Notes: a model not told the origin generated them from the letters alone. A stretch of DNA of 64,000 bases from Plumapathes pennacea (GCA_964036295.1 OZ038471.1:7438001-7502000), one strand, 5' to 3'. Counted from the first letter of the stretch, positions 33,124 through 45,725 are shown. A program made the numbers and translations.

Positions 33124-33443
33124 TGTACTGTGTACACTCGTAATTGCATACAAGCAGTCACAGCATTACTTTTTCGTTTTCCAAACTATCCAAATCAACA
33201 ATGAATTTGGACACTTTTGCGAAGGGTTTTACCCCAGAAAAATTTATGTTTCCAAATTACAATTTAATTGGACAACTTGTCTCTTATCTTTCTTATCAAT
33301 TTGGTGCCATCAATTTTTTTTATGTATCCACTGATTTCGAGTATATGTAAACTAAACAAATTTTGTAGCCAGTTTTATTCACGACTTTTGATCATTTTGT
33401 GGAAGATCTTGATGCCAGTCATTTTGCACTGTAACACCAAAAT

Positions 33444-33542
33444 TCAACTCGCAAAATTCTCCGGGACTCCAGTAGGACGAATATTCATATCATCAAATTC
33501 ATATTTTTTCAACTTATCATACACATCACGGCGTGTTTTGAA
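33444..33542 (-). other. Possible coding exon, unknown product
   Basis: After TTTCCCACAG the minus strand reads FKTRRDVYDKLKKYEFDDMN then IRPTGVPENFAS and a stop. Composition is protein-like and the acceptor is good, but no family was recognised and no partner exon found. Confidence 0.25.
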
Positions 33543-33648
33543 CTGTGGGAAAGAGAGCAAAACTACCTTGAAATCTTCACTGCTTTCGGTATCCCTTGTG
33601 CATGATTACCCGCTTATATAGTCAAACAAGGAGATCGAAAGAAATCGC

Positions 33649-33786
<138 letters not shown>

Positions 33787-33938
33787 TTCTGGTGATTCTA
33801 TTCGTGGATTAATCAAAATTTCCATGGAAAACCTTCTAGACATCAAGTCATTGTTATTCACACGAACTTTATTTCAGTCAAAGCCTTTCTTTCTGTGTAT
33901 CAAGCCGACACAGATCAGATCAAATAATTTTTTTTTTA

Positions 33939-34061
33939 GGCCCAGGTCAACGTCGAATTTTACGTAAGTCGAACTCAATGCAAAGGAGCAAAAGCCATGA
34001 TTGTTTGAGCTAATTTGCACTGAGTTCGATTCATGCGAAGGTCGACGTTTTGTCCTGGGCC
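33939..34061. mobile_element. 123-bp Harbinger-like MITE with TTA target duplication
   Basis: Inverted ends GGCCCAGGTCAACGTCGA and its near complement ending GTCCTGGGCC are flanked by TTA on each side (33936-33938 and 34062-34064). Confidence 0.75.
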
Positions 34062-34122
34062 TTACGGCATCTAGCATACTGTCCGTTTACTATTTATTAC
34101 ATTTTAACGATGATAACATTTT

Positions 34123-34330
34123 AACCCTTTCACTCCCAAGAGTGATCAATGTCGATTCCCTCCTTCAGTTTCACACCAGAAAGCATATGGTACAGCAGGG
34201 AGAACTGGGTATTTGATACTCTGCTAAGATGAAAGCTAATTAAACTATCAAATCTCACTACATCAATCATACATTTTCTTCTTAAAAGGTTCGGAGAATC
34301 TGCATTTTGAGCTTGGGAGTGAAAGGGTTA
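34123..34330. repeat. Family-1 MITE, best-preserved copy
   Basis: Starts AACCCTTTCACTCCCAAGAG and ends CTTGGGAGTGAAAGGGTTA; close to a perfect pair of ends. Confidence 0.88.
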
Positions 34331-34984
34331 AGTAAGAACATAAATAGGGAGAACCCTATGCTGGTAACAGGCAAGTGGCACGTTCTGATGCCAGAATATC
34401 TCGTAGATTAATCTACTGTAGATAAGTCGCTACTATTTCCATATTATGTACACACTCTATATTAGGACGAGTCTATCTATAATGTTTTTGACATTATCTT
34501 GAACGCCATCATATACCCTTAAAAACCTTTTTTTTTTTTTGTGGAAATTGTGCAAGGCCATCTGGCATCTCGATAATTACCCTCGCAGAGCTCGAGAAAC
34601 ACGCCATTGTAGAGCCTACAAAATCAATAACACTTTAAGGCAGGCACGTCGGTTACGATTACTTGGAATTACAGTCTTTTTGGATGTTTTATTGAAGAAA
34701 AAGTAATCGTATAATTGCTTTGGTTTTGAGATTCTACGCTTTGGGATTGGTCCAAACAAGTTTAGGAGCGTTCTTGGCCAATCAGGAACCAAAGTAGAAC
34801 CTTATTGCAATCTTCTCACGCAAGCAAACACGTGTCGATGTTGTTCGTCGCACTGCTGATTGGTTATTCTTCTTCTTAAAAATAAAATCAAACGGAAGAT
34901 ACTTTGGTTTCTGATCAGTTAAAAGTGTTTCTTACAGCTTATGATTGACTGTGTTCAGTTTTCGAAAGTCCTCCGAAAACCGCT

Positions 34985-35968
34985 CTACTTGTTTCTTACG
35001 TCCCTATTACTGTATCTTCCTTGGCTCATTTGCAGACCCTCAACGATCGGCTGACGCCTGGTGAGACGTGGGCAGGTGACGATGCGACGGAACTCCCTTC
35101 TGAACAATCGATTCATGCCGGCGTATATGAAGGGATTAATGGTGTTACTCAGGTAAAGGAAAAACATGCAAAGCAGCTCCAACTGTCGTGGCATCGTGTA
35201 AAATCGTTTGACAAGAACAATCACCCAAAATGGAATCCAACAGGCGAGGAAAGTTAGAACGACCACAAACAATGATTTGCTTAGTCGTATTTCCTGCGCT
35301 GAAATGCGTCCATTGGGGGAGGCGTGAGACTGAGCTAAATTGTGATTATGTCGACAGATTTCTTTATAGACCGCATAGTAGCTCGCTATACTTATCAATA
35401 AAGGCAGACAGACCAGCATTCCGATTACGATGCAATAATGAATGAGCTTGGCTGTTTCCGTTAGGTGGATGATGTTACACTGTGCATAGCCCGGAATGAA
35501 TCCTAAATCTTGCAAGCCAATGAACTGGGGAATGAGAATATACAGCGCGATAGCTAACCACACGCTCAGCAAAATGATAGAGGAGCGTTTGGGCGAAAAC
35601 ACAGTGTTGTAGCTGTTTGTCTTCACTATCCTCACGTATCTGTTTATCGCTGTTAGAGCTATAGTGGCGGGAGAGACATAGATCACGAACAAACTGACAA
35701 AGCCATAAATGTTGCACATAACCTCTCCATATATCCACCTTCCTTTGAATAGAACCCCAGTGGCCAAGGGCATGACCACTAGAGCAGACATAAGATCTGC
35801 CAAAGCCAGTGCTATGATGTAAAGGTTGGTTGTAGTTCGAAGATTTGTGTTTCTGTAGACAGCTAGACACACTAACAAGTTGCCTACAAGTGATGCGACA
35901 TTCATTAGAATGCATGCAGTTCCTTCCACGATAACAAGAGATTGACTGCGGGTGCCAAGGTTCGACAT
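34985..35968 (-). CDS. Rhodopsin-like (class A) GPCR, single exon
   Basis: A 327-residue intact seven-helix receptor starting MSNLGTRSQSLVIVEG. Landmarks: TM1 GNLLVCLAVYRN; TM2 LALADLMSALVVMP with the conserved Asp; the TM3 cysteine in GEVMCNIYGF; NRY instead of DRY at the end of TM3; TM4 SVWLAIALYILIP; TM6 ACWIPFWVIV (CWxP type); TM7 NTINPFIYAGMNRLF (NPxxY type). No introns, as in many cnidarian class A receptors, which often resemble melatonin or amine receptors without a known ligand. It acts in the plasma membrane through G proteins; the ligand is unknown. The start ATG is chosen because the short extracellular N-terminus before TM1 is normal and a stop lies shortly upstream. Confidence 0.93.
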   Translation of the reverse strand: MSNLGTRSQSLVIVEGTACILMNVASLVGNLLVCLAVYRNTNLRTTTNLYIIALALADLMSALVVMPLATGVLFKGRWIYGEVMCNIYGFVSLFVIYVSPATIALTAINRYVRIVKTNSYNTVFSPKRSSIILLSVWLAIALYILIPQFIGLQDLGFIPGYAQCNIIHLTETAKLIHYCIVIGMLVCLPLLISIASYYAVYKEICRHNHNLAQSHASPNGRISAQEIRLSKSLFVVVLTFLACWIPFWVIVLVKRFYTMPRQLELLCMFFLYLSNTINPFIYAGMNRLFRREFRRIVTCPRLTRRQPIVEGLQMSQGRYSNRDVRNK

Positions 35969-36387
35969 CTGAGGGGAATAAGTTTAAGCCTTGAGACTGA
36001 CAAGTTAGTGATCCTCGTATGAAACTCAGACCTGTTCCAGGGTCGTGAAAAAAGTCATTTTTTGAACGATTTTAGGCTCGTTGCTATGTCCGGGTAAGGT
36101 CTTCCATGAGTGTTCTTCAGCTGCTTCGATTTCTAGAAAGCAAGATTTGAAGATGTTTCCCGTTTACTCCATAATAGTTCTGACAGTCACGTAGAAAACC
36201 ATGTCAAGATGTCTCGTTAATGTAGGTTTTACTTAGAAAGTAACCGTTTAGCTGTTACTGTGTACATTTACTGTCTTTCTGAGAGAAACCTTAATTTTTC
36301 GCTTGAAAGTGATAGTGGCCAAGTCCGGTATCGAGCCCAGAAGAAACTAAAGTGGAAGTAGGGACAAGACCGAGACTCCTAAAAGAG

Positions 36388-36554
36388 ACTTTCAGTTTCT
36401 CACCAGAAAAATATCATACAGTATGAGAACTTGACTTTTGACACCTTACTCAAATGAAACTTATTTACTTTAAATTGTCATTACACTACTCATATACACT
36501 TGCTTCTTAAAGGTTGAGCGACTTTGCATTTTGAGCTTAGAAGTGAAAAGGTTA
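36388..36554. repeat. Family-1 MITE, left end lost
   Basis: Begins inside the element at CTTTCAGTTTCTCACCAG and ends TTAGAAGTGAAAAGGTTAG. Confidence 0.65.
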
Positions 36555-36900
36555 GCCAGAAAGGAAAGAGTAATGCGTGACTTATCTTTTCATACACAGT
36601 CGATTTTGACAGTTTGACTTTGAACACTTATTTTTAATCAAAGGCCACGATAATCTTACCCTGGGTGCCAGAGGCTTCTCGCTCTCCAATGCTCCGAGCT
36701 GCGCGGCTGCGGTTGTTTTGCGTTTCTATCCTTTTGGATTGGTCCAAACAAGTTTTGGAGCATTCTTGGCCAATCAAGAACCACACTAGAGTGACAAAAT
36801 TAAAACGTTTACGGAACAGACCTTTCGAAGCATCCACCCTGTAAATTTGATCAACAAAGAATATAATGAAATGGAAATATGACAGTTTGAGTGTCATGGG

Positions 36901-37140
36901 CTAAATAAAAACAAGTGCAGCGAAAAATCCTATGGACAAGGGCATGACCACTAGAGCGGACATGAGATCTGCCAAAGCCAGCGCTATGATGTAAAGGTTG
37001 GTTGTAGTTCGAAGATTTGTGTTTCTGTAGACAGCTAGACACACCAGCAAATTACCTACAAGCGATGCGGCATTCATTAGAATGCATGCAGTTCCTTCCA
37101 CGATAGCTAGAGATTGACTGCGCGTGCCAAGGTTCGACAT
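36901..37140 (-). pseudogene. Truncated copy of the class A GPCR (N-terminus to TM2)
   Basis: The first 68 or so codons match the receptor at 34985-35968 almost perfectly, including LALADLMSALVVMP. The frame then diverges (SIGFFAALVFI) and stops. Sequence downstream near 36735 (GGATTGGTCCAAACAAG) matches the 3' flank of the intact gene near 34744, so most of the coding part was deleted from a duplicate. Confidence 0.88.
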
Positions 37141-37829
37141 TTGAGCGGAATAAGTTTAAGCCTTCTAGGCGGTACACCAGAAGCTCCTGTTTTTTTTTTT
37201 TGTAAATGGCAGACACTTTGTGTTTCCTGTGATTAGGCGGCTCGATGCTGTGCCCGGGTAAAGTCTTCCATGAGTGTTTTACCGATTGTTAATTTGAAGT
37301 CTCAACTGGTTCCCGCATTATAACCGGAGATAATCATGTAGAAATCCGCAGCTAAGGACGGCTTACGCGGCGGTTAGGCAAGACGGTACTGTGCCAGGAT
37401 ATTTAGTTGCGGCGATCATATAAGGCCGTGTGTTTCTGCGATACGTCGATTTCCGCTTGACAATGAACGATCGACAAGTTCGGCTTTGAGAAACCAGATG
37501 CAAGCGAAAGACTTTGACAACGTCAACAAAATTCGGAAATCAGTCACCAACGATCTTGTCCACCTTCTGTTTTCCGGTGTAAGATCTGCGGTGTCATAAT
37601 TTCTTTTACGGAAATGAGGAGCTCTGATGTATTTGGGTTTTGTAATTCAAATCTGTCGTTGTTCGACTAGTAAGATAAGATTGGCTTGTCTGAATGACGC
37701 AAACTATTAGAGGAATGGAAAATCTTCAGCGACGGAGCTGAGCGGGAGTCCGATTAGTGTCCAATTAATGAATAATCGGGGGGTTATGAACCAATCACAA
37801 TCGAGGAATATGTAATATTTATGATTAAA

Positions 37830-38240
37830 AGATCAATAGATTGTTGAATCAGAGATAAATATAGATTAATAAAATGATTTTATTACTATTTCCATTCTTT
37901 TTCAGTTACGACATTTACCCTCAAAGTTATAACAGATGAGTAAATTGAGTACTTCTCGGCCATGGTGTAGTCGCGCCTCACAGCCCTTTCCGTACTCTTC
38001 AATCGGCTCTCAGTCATGTTCCTATTGTCAGGAAGTTCGACATTCTTTTTTCTTTTCCACAGCAGTCCGGCTTCGTGACGGTTGCCAACATGTCTAACGG
38101 TGCTCCTTAAAATCTAAACGGCTTTTATTTATTTTTTGTCATCACGTGAACGGGGTGTTTCGTGTTGATATTTTGTTCCAAAAGCATCTGTTCTCCACCG
38201 GTCCTGAAGTTGTTGGTTAAATTACAGGTCGTCCTTCGTC
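37830..38240 (-). mobile_element. BEL/Pao relic 2 (region before RT)
   Basis: Matches 9390-9800. On the minus strand it reads RTDAFGTKYQHETPRSRDDK, then RHVGNRHEAGLLWK, and ELPDNRNMTESRLKS, a typical BEL/Pao stretch. Frames are broken. Confidence 0.75.
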
Positions 38241-38252
38241 GGGAAGCGCTGG

Positions 38253-38650
38253 ATTCTCCTTCAGTTTCTTATCAGAAATACATCATACAGTGAGGAGAAC
38301 TTGGATTTTGATACTGTATGTCCAGATTAAAGCTAATTGATCCTTTCAGTTAGTGTGTCGCATGACCTGAAATGGGAGAACACACCAAAATAACATCTCA
38401 AAATAACAATGAAATGTTATTTGCCAGACGTTCGTTCCCTTATTCGGGTATTTCTGGGCGAATTTTCTGATTGAAAATGAAAAATCTGGCAACACCGTGA
38501 TATTTTACTGTTACTAGAGACGTATGCTGGTGTGCTGTCTCATTTCAGGTCACGTGACACACTTCGATTAGACTATCAATTCTCGCTACACCACTCATAC
38601 GTTTTTTTTCTTAAGAGGTTAGGAGAATCTACATTTTGGGCTTGGGAGTG
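38253..38650. repeat. Family-1 MITE split by a second MITE
   Basis: Left part at 38253-38342 and right part at 38556-38650. The insert, about 38343-38555, has inverted ends around CTTTCAGTTAGTGTGTC and CATTTCAGGTCACGTGACAC. Confidence 0.7.
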
Positions 38651-39546
38651 CCCAACTGACCGCTTAACACAGGTTGACCGCCAGGTTTCTCGAATTACTC
38701 AAAATACACGGAAATAATTAGCATACACAATAATTGAGCACATACAATGTTAAATCGTTAATAAGCTTCATGTTTACAAAGTGACCTTTTAATACAGGTT
38801 AAAATCAATAAGAAAAACCATTAGGACTTAAAAAAGGTGACCGCATCCGCTATAATAGAGGGTGACCGCTTAATACACCACGTTTATAGTAATTAAGAGT
38901 GGAGAAATTTCCGGGACTTTGGAAACTGACCACTCAATAGAGGGTGACCGCTTATAAAATACAGGTGTAACTGTATGCTGATGAGGATGACTGAATAAAG
39001 TTTAAATTTGAAGCAAGCAGTAGAGAGGCCTTCGGTTGAATGAGAATTATTCAGGGCGCTGACAAACTTTCAAAACTGTAGGCAAAAATATCTACTAACT
39101 GCTCGTAGGCACGCATTTTCAGTCACAGGAGAAGAAACCAATTGAACATAAAGATAATGGCGGCAATTTATAACTACTGCAGCTTCTCTCTCTTCCTGTG
39201 CCCATCGCTACTCAGATTAAATTCAAGGCTTTACTAATCAGTTATTTTACCTGGCTATTAAGCAAAACGCGCTCTGAAGCCGTTCATAATTGAACGTTAA
39301 TATATATAGAATATTTACTTTTACCGTGGTAAATGTGTCTCTTGTAAACACGGCAAAGTTCTAATTTGACTTTGAATTCAGTAAAAACTTTTAACTAGCA
39401 GAACTAGGAGGCTGAATCGTCGGAACCGGCCCTAGAAAAATATAATTCTTTTGAATTAGGATTAAGTGAGACGCTGGGGAACTTTCAAAAGTCATTGAAA
39501 ACATTATGCAAAGGTATTTTAACTTTACTTATAATACTGGCGGTAC
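38518..39546. repeat. Tandem partial copy within block Q region
   Basis: Matches 41328-42355 in the same orientation, including a nested TIR repeat with TGACCGCTTAACACAGGTTG and GAGGGTGACCGCTTA motifs. Confidence 0.82.
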
Positions 39547-40627
39547 CTGGATTAACATGACAAATATAATATTGAATATCGAGTCCCAGTAATTGGCCTC
39601 TTTTCTTACGGGCGTTAAGCTAAACTTAAACCTTTGCACTTGAATGTAGAGTTTTCTGCAATGATCGCTGACTCAAAAATAAGTTGACCGCATGGCCGAC
39701 AAACGTATTTCCGCGGTGTCCGCATATTGAACGGAGTTCACGATGAATGCTCTTGTCTTCAAGATTACAAACCGTTCCGTATTTAGATTTTTATACTCCA
39801 CCCTCAATATGAGTGAGAATTAGTCCAAGAACATGATAGAAAATTTACTGATCTAGGATCGACACTGGTCTTGTGAATCCAACACAGTGAAATAGTGTCA
39901 CCAATCAACCAAAACTTGCGGGGATTTTGTTAGATCCCCCTACCTGTCATCTGGCTCACAGAAAAGAAAAATCCTTAAAGACTATAGTATGTAGTCCGGA
40001 CTTAGGTCCCTTCAAGAAACTAGACAAATTAGGACTGGCCGTAAACAACGTAGAAGGTGCGGCAATGGCAACTACACAAAAGCAGCAAGTATCTTTAAAA
40101 CCACTAAATCCTAAAAAATGTTTTATATGAGCGCCGTGTGCTCTATCCCGGGGACACCAGACTGAATTCGCCTTCGGGCTGGTCAACATGCTCAGAAGAA
40201 AGCTGTTTAACTATATGGGATTGTAAATCATGGTTACAGTTAGGAAGCTGCCGAATTGAACTTATTTCATCGTGTCTTAATAACCATTATAATAACGATT
40301 TCGTATTTCGCGTGAACAGAACAAAATACACCGGCCGGACACCATTTAGAACATGCCAGGATTCCGCTACCCTTGTCTATCAGTAGAACAAAATATATTT
40401 CCGGTACGGAGCTACGTCCAATCGCCACCACATGTTCGCAGAAACAGCTTCAGGAACGACACAAACACAAGAGTCCTTATTTGACAGTGAAAACAGGCTC
40501 GGCACAAACGCATTATTATTTAAGATCATTATATTTTGATCATTGTGCTTGCGCTTGTGCTTGCGTTGAGTCTGTTACAGTGTGAAATATGGACTTTGTG
40601 CTTGCGGTTGCATTTGCGTCGCTCGTG

Positions 40628-40630
<3 letters not shown>

Positions 40631-40660
<30 letters not shown>
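40631..40660. repeat. Poly-A tract
   Basis: About 27 consecutive A, not present at the same place in block P. Confidence 0.9.
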
Positions 40661-40746
40661 TTTACAAGTCATACTTATCAACTTTCGAAATGCCGGTGAT
40701 GGCTTTGAGCGAAACAAATACGAATGAGTGCTGCGCCAATCACAAT

Positions 40747-40850
40747 GGAACGTCGAACGGTTTACGCGGCAACTCTTTTACTTATCTTCTTCGGTTACAG
40801 TAGCTTCATAAACCAAGCCTTTCAAACGACAAAATTTGGTCTTTCGGGAA
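40747..40850 (+). other. Possible signal-peptide-like frame
   Basis: Reads MERRTVYAATLLLIFFGYSS then FINQAFQTTK. Block P has a related frame at about 13158 (HRTVHAAIPLQIFFGY). A hydrophobic core follows a basic start, as in secreted proteins, but no following exon was identified. Confidence 0.25.
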
Positions 40851-41249
40851 CTAAAACGTTTCAGCGGTCTAGTCGATATCGCTCAATTTTCGTGAGATGT
40901 AGAATTAAGACGAGCTTTTCTCAAATACTGTGTCAGCAATTTTCGATGTGTCTTTTCTTCGTTCCTGTATTATTGAACAGATGTATAAAAAACGGTTCCC
41001 GAAACGCTCCCTTCAATTTAAAAGGGAATAAAATCCTTAAAACAAAATTTGCTGGTGGCGAAGTATTTTAGTCAACTTCATTGAGTATCCGAAAAAAGCC
41101 GGTTGTTTTAGCATTTTCGAATAGATAAAAATCGACAAATGGTTTTGATTCCCGTTTCCGAAACAGTCAATTTTCAAAATAAACCAAAATCGTAGTCCGC
41201 CTTTAACGTGCCTGAAAATGATATCATCAAAAAGGAAAAACTTACGGAT

Positions 41250-41305
41250 AACAAGGAGGAAGCCAGATGCCGCGTTCATCTGGGGCTTTTCCGCATTGAT
41301 TAAAG
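41250..41305 (-). other. Candidate Cys-rich short exon, copy 3
   Basis: Minus frame NQCGKAPDERGIWLPPCYP before GTAAGT. The first Cys of the CLPPC motif seen at 14313 has become Trp here, which argues against strong constraint. Confidence 0.28.
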
Positions 41306-44052
41306 TCAAAGGTTAAAGTTACTTAAAGACGTATGCTGGTGGGCTGTCTCATTTCAGGTCACGTGAATCACTAACTGAAAGTGTCGATCAGACTATCAAT
41401 TCTCGCTACACCACTCATACGTTTTCTTCTTAAGAGGTTAGGAGAATTTACATTTTGGGCTTGGGAGTGCTCAACTGACCGCTTAACACAGGTTGACAGC
41501 CAGGTTTCTCGAATTACTCAAAATACACGGAAATAATTAGTGATACACAATAATTGAGCACATACAATGCTAAATAGTTAATAGGCTTCATGTTTACAAA
41601 GTGACCTGTTAATACAGGTTAAAGTCAATAAGAAAAGCCATTAGGACTTTAAAAGGGTGACCGCATCCGCTATAATAGAGGGTGACCGCTTAATACACCA
41701 CGTTTATAGTAATTAAGAGTGGAGAAATTTCCGGGACTTTGGAAACTGACCACTCAATAGAGGGTGACCGCTTACAAAATACAGGTTTAACTGTTATGCA
41801 GATGAGGATACTGAATAAAGTTTTGAAGCAAGCAGTAGAGAGGCCTTCGGTTGAATGACAATTATTCAGGGCGCTGATAAACTTTCAAAACTGTAGGCAA
41901 AAATATCTAACTACTCGTAGGCACGCATTTTCAGTCACAGGAGAAGAAACCAAGAACATAAAGATAATGGCGGCAATTAACTACTGCAGCTGCTCTTTCT
42001 TCCTGTGCCCATCGCTACTCAGATTGAATTCAAGGTTTTATTCCTCAGATATTTTACCTGGCTAGTAAGCAAAAACGCGCACTGAAGCCGTTCATAATTG
42101 AACATATACAATATATATAGAACATTTACTTTTACCGCGGTAAATGTGTCTCGTGTAAACACGGCAAAGTTCTAATTTGGCTTTGAATTCAGTAAAAACT
42201 TTTAACTAGCAGAACTAAGAGGCTGAATTGTCGGAACCGGCCCTAGGAAAATATATTTCTTCTGAATTAGGATTAAGTAAGGCGCTGGGGAACTTTCAAA
42301 AGTCTTTGAAAACATTATGCAAAGATATTTCACTTTCTCCTATAATACTGGCGGTAAATAGCGGCCACCTGGCTTTACATGACGTTATCGGCAGTCAGCT
42401 TCCTCTCTCGACTTGTGCCACATCAAAATACTAAGTCAATAAATCGAGCTAATTGTGACATATACAAAATGCTCAATATGAAAGACTGACATTATTGCAG
42501 ACTAAAAACAACATTTTTCTCGACACCTTAGGAAAATAATATGCTATGAATGAGGACATGATCACTTTTATTGTTTTCTATCAGCCATACCCAATATCCT
42601 TGGCAATCGAATTTTGAAATTAACTATTTTATAGCAAGGGTATAGAATAAACCGCTTATCAGACTAAAGCAGATTCAGAAAGAGTGCTCGAAATGGCAGA
42701 ACGAATACAAATGGTCTGCTTGATTATCTCGTTCTAAATAATTCACGGCTGTCTTTTTCATACTGAGCCTGAAACAGGTTTGTTGAACAAATTAAAGACA
42801 AAACAAGCGAGTGTGGGTCAAGAAAAGAGGGCGACGGGCGCACAAGTGAACAATTAGTGTTGGAATAAGCTGCTATTTAATTATGATTCTCTTTATCAAA
42901 GTTGTCAGAAAAGCTTATGCGAAAATATAACCCATACCTACGGGTGCCGCCATGCAAGCACGTTGGCGAAGAACAAATAACAGTATTTTGTTACCGGCGT
43001 GGCCATTAATTTACAGTACAAGGTCGAATTGTACTTGATAAACAATTCTCTTGACAAATACTCTTGGTTTTCCTCAGCAAGCCGCCTCATGCAAAGTTAT
43101 ACAGAGATGATCTGCTCCTATGCCGATCTTATCTTTGAACTGAGCTATGAGAATTATGCCACTAAACCACACTTTTACAACAAAAGATGTTTTAACAAGA
43201 CCAACTTCGGTGTTTTCAAAAGCTTTATAATCAAAATTAGTCCAAGAAAAAAGCAGAAGAAACCGGCATATTTCGAGTTTGCGATTTTCTTGTTTCGTGC
43301 AAGGTCTCTTTCTGACAAGAGTCACTCAGGCCCTCGGTAAATGTTTTTCCGTCGCTCCCGGAAACTTCCGAAGATTTCCGATGAAGCACAATCGAACCTG
43401 AAGAAACCATATTATGATAAACTTAACATAAGAAGACATAAGAAGGCGAGGTTCAGATACTGTCGCGACTCCTACCTCATAACTGCAGGCGTTACTAACA
43501 TGGAACTCTGATTGCAGTCAAATTGTCTTATCAGTAGTAGCTTGCCAAAATGGGGCGTGCCGCTGGAGGAGGTGGGGGAGGGATACCACTGACCAAGAGG
43601 CAATTTCTTTAAAGAGAATTCGCATTAATATAATTATATATGCCACTATTACTATAAATATGTAAATAAAACGACAAAAACCTTCTTTCCCCATGGGGGA
43701 GGGGGATGAGGTATGAAGCCCTGGCAGATATTTGTAGGTAGAAACATTTTCTCAGGTCCTGTTGTAGGGTATAAAAGGTGTACCCTAGCATTATTCTCAC
43801 TCTTATGTCGAATTGTATCAGCTTCAATTTTTGCACTCTCTTGATGTTTTTCTCTTTTGCAGTCCAGTGTCTTTATGCAGTAAAAAAATGTCCTGTCTTG
43901 GGTTACTTTTTTGGATCTTAGTAGTTTTAGCCTAAGGGGCCTTTTTGAGGGTCTATTTTATATTTTGCCTCATTAATTTCGTACCTTCCCGTTATATTGG
44001 TTCTTACACAGAGCAGTCTTTTTTAAATTGTAGTATCGCTAATCTGTATCCT

Positions 44053-44525
44053 GGGGCGTAGCTAGCAATTTTGTAACTGTACGCACAAAGAGACTATTTT
44101 AAGCGCCGGAGGCGCTCCTCGCTAGGGGGGTCTGGGGGCATGGTCCCCCAGAATATTTTCAAATTTTGGCTCTCGGAAATGCCATTTCCTGCATTTTCCG
44201 TGGGATATTTCAATAAATAAATACGTCAGTGAAACGAATCATAACAAATTCACAGTGATGTTAGCACTCGGTGTCACGTTTTAATACGTGTAAACACAAG
44301 CAAGTAATTACGCTCTTTCACCTCACAGAGATTTTGAAGGCGTTCTCTAGCAGTTTCGTACACTATAATACGAAAAAATATATATAAAATCAATTCAAAA
44401 TCAGCCAATTTAATGATAAAAACGTCTCAGGCAATACAAAATTGTGTTTTTGTCAGATTAAAAAAATATTCTCCAGATTTCAGCTGTACGCCCGTGCGTA
44501 CGTGCGTATATGGTAGCTACGCCCT
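44053..44525. mobile_element. TIR element with GGGCGTAGCTA ends
   Basis: Starts GGGGCGTAGCTAGC and ends GGTAGCTACGCCC, with a CTGGGGGCATGGTCCCCCAG palindrome near the left end. No transposase frame is present. Confidence 0.65.
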
Positions 44526-45297
44526 TGAGTATCTCAAAATTTTCACCCCATTTCCGGACCTGAACCAATCCGGCTGCAACCTATTTGAGACCAAATACTA
44601 AAACAAACGGAACTACTACTTATCCTATATCTGATATGACCGTCACTGGCCGGTGCCAAGAGGGAGCCTGCGGACGAGTTCGAGACGTCTGAACATACCC
44701 GGATGAACAACACGTGCGCACGATTGACTCATTTATCACTACTCCATGTAATCACGATACAAAGCATGTTATTATGAACACGTGCGACGTCATTTTGGAA
44801 ATTTTCGGTGCGATTTCCTGTTGTTCTTGACTTTCAAAAGACATTTGGGATGGCCGTTTTTCGAGAAAATGGTAAGGTAGTATAGCAAGACGTGTTTCTT
44901 GGTTTCAGAGCACCGACCAGGTGAAGTGAAGCGGTAGAATACCACACAACAAGCAGGTGAGTTTTTAAGTTCTGTCTCTCTGCATGTTTAACTGCATAAG
45001 AAAAATACGTACTGCGCTTAAAGAACAACAGAATTTCACTCTAGGTGCAGTCAAATCTATTGGTTCTTTGCAAAAAAGCGGTCTTTTCAAATTGTGTACT
45101 GGGCGGAGAATGCTAAATTTTCGTAGGTTTATGCCATGTCCAAGTACTGTAGTTGCAGTTGTCCATATGAGACATTGTCTGTAACATGTTGCAGACTTTT
45201 GTCACATTAGAGTCCATTATTATAGCTTATTATTGGTGTTTGAATAATGGTCCAGCTTGTAAAATACACTGTCTAATGTAAAATTTAATGTTTATCT

Positions 45298-45725
45298 CAT
45301 GGTACAATGTAGCCAAGGGGTTTATTATGATCTGATTATCTCAACTTGGTACAATGTAGCCAAGGGGTTTAATATGATCTGATTGTCTCATGGTACAATG
45401 TAGCCAAGGGCTTCATTATGATGTAATTATCTCATGGTACAATGTAGCCAAGGGGTTTATTATGATCTGATTATCTCAAATTGGTACAATGTAGCCAAGG
45501 GGTTTATTATGATCTGATTATCTCATGGTACAATGTAGCCAAGGGGTTTATTATGATCTGATTATCTCGTGGTACAATGTAGCCAAGGGGTTTATTATGA
45601 TCTGATTATCTCAAATTGGTACAATGTAGCCAAGGGGTTTATTATGATCTGATTATCTCATGGTACAATGTAGCCAAGGGGTTTATTATGATCTGATTAT
45701 CTCAAATTGGTACAATATAGCCAAT
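45298..45725. repeat. Minisatellite, ten units with 47/44-bp alternation
   Basis: The unit starts GGTACAATGTAGCCAAGGGG. Starts at 45301, 45348, 45392, 45436, 45483, 45527, 45571, 45618, 45662 and 45709 give spacings 47, 44, 44, 47, 44, 44, 47, 44, 47. The three extra bases come from CTCAAATTGG versus CTCATGG at the junction. Confidence 0.95.

Larger units (their letters stand above)
39571..43581. repeat. Duplicated block Q
   Basis: Partner of block P (11785-16515). Its internal segment 41328-42355 is repeated at 38518-39546. It lacks the transposons found at 11945 and 15765 in block P. No intact gene is recognisable. Confidence 0.85.

Noticed and set aside
45298..45725. CRISPR-like array
   Set aside because: Units are direct tandem repeats without distinct spacers, and the context is eukaryotic.
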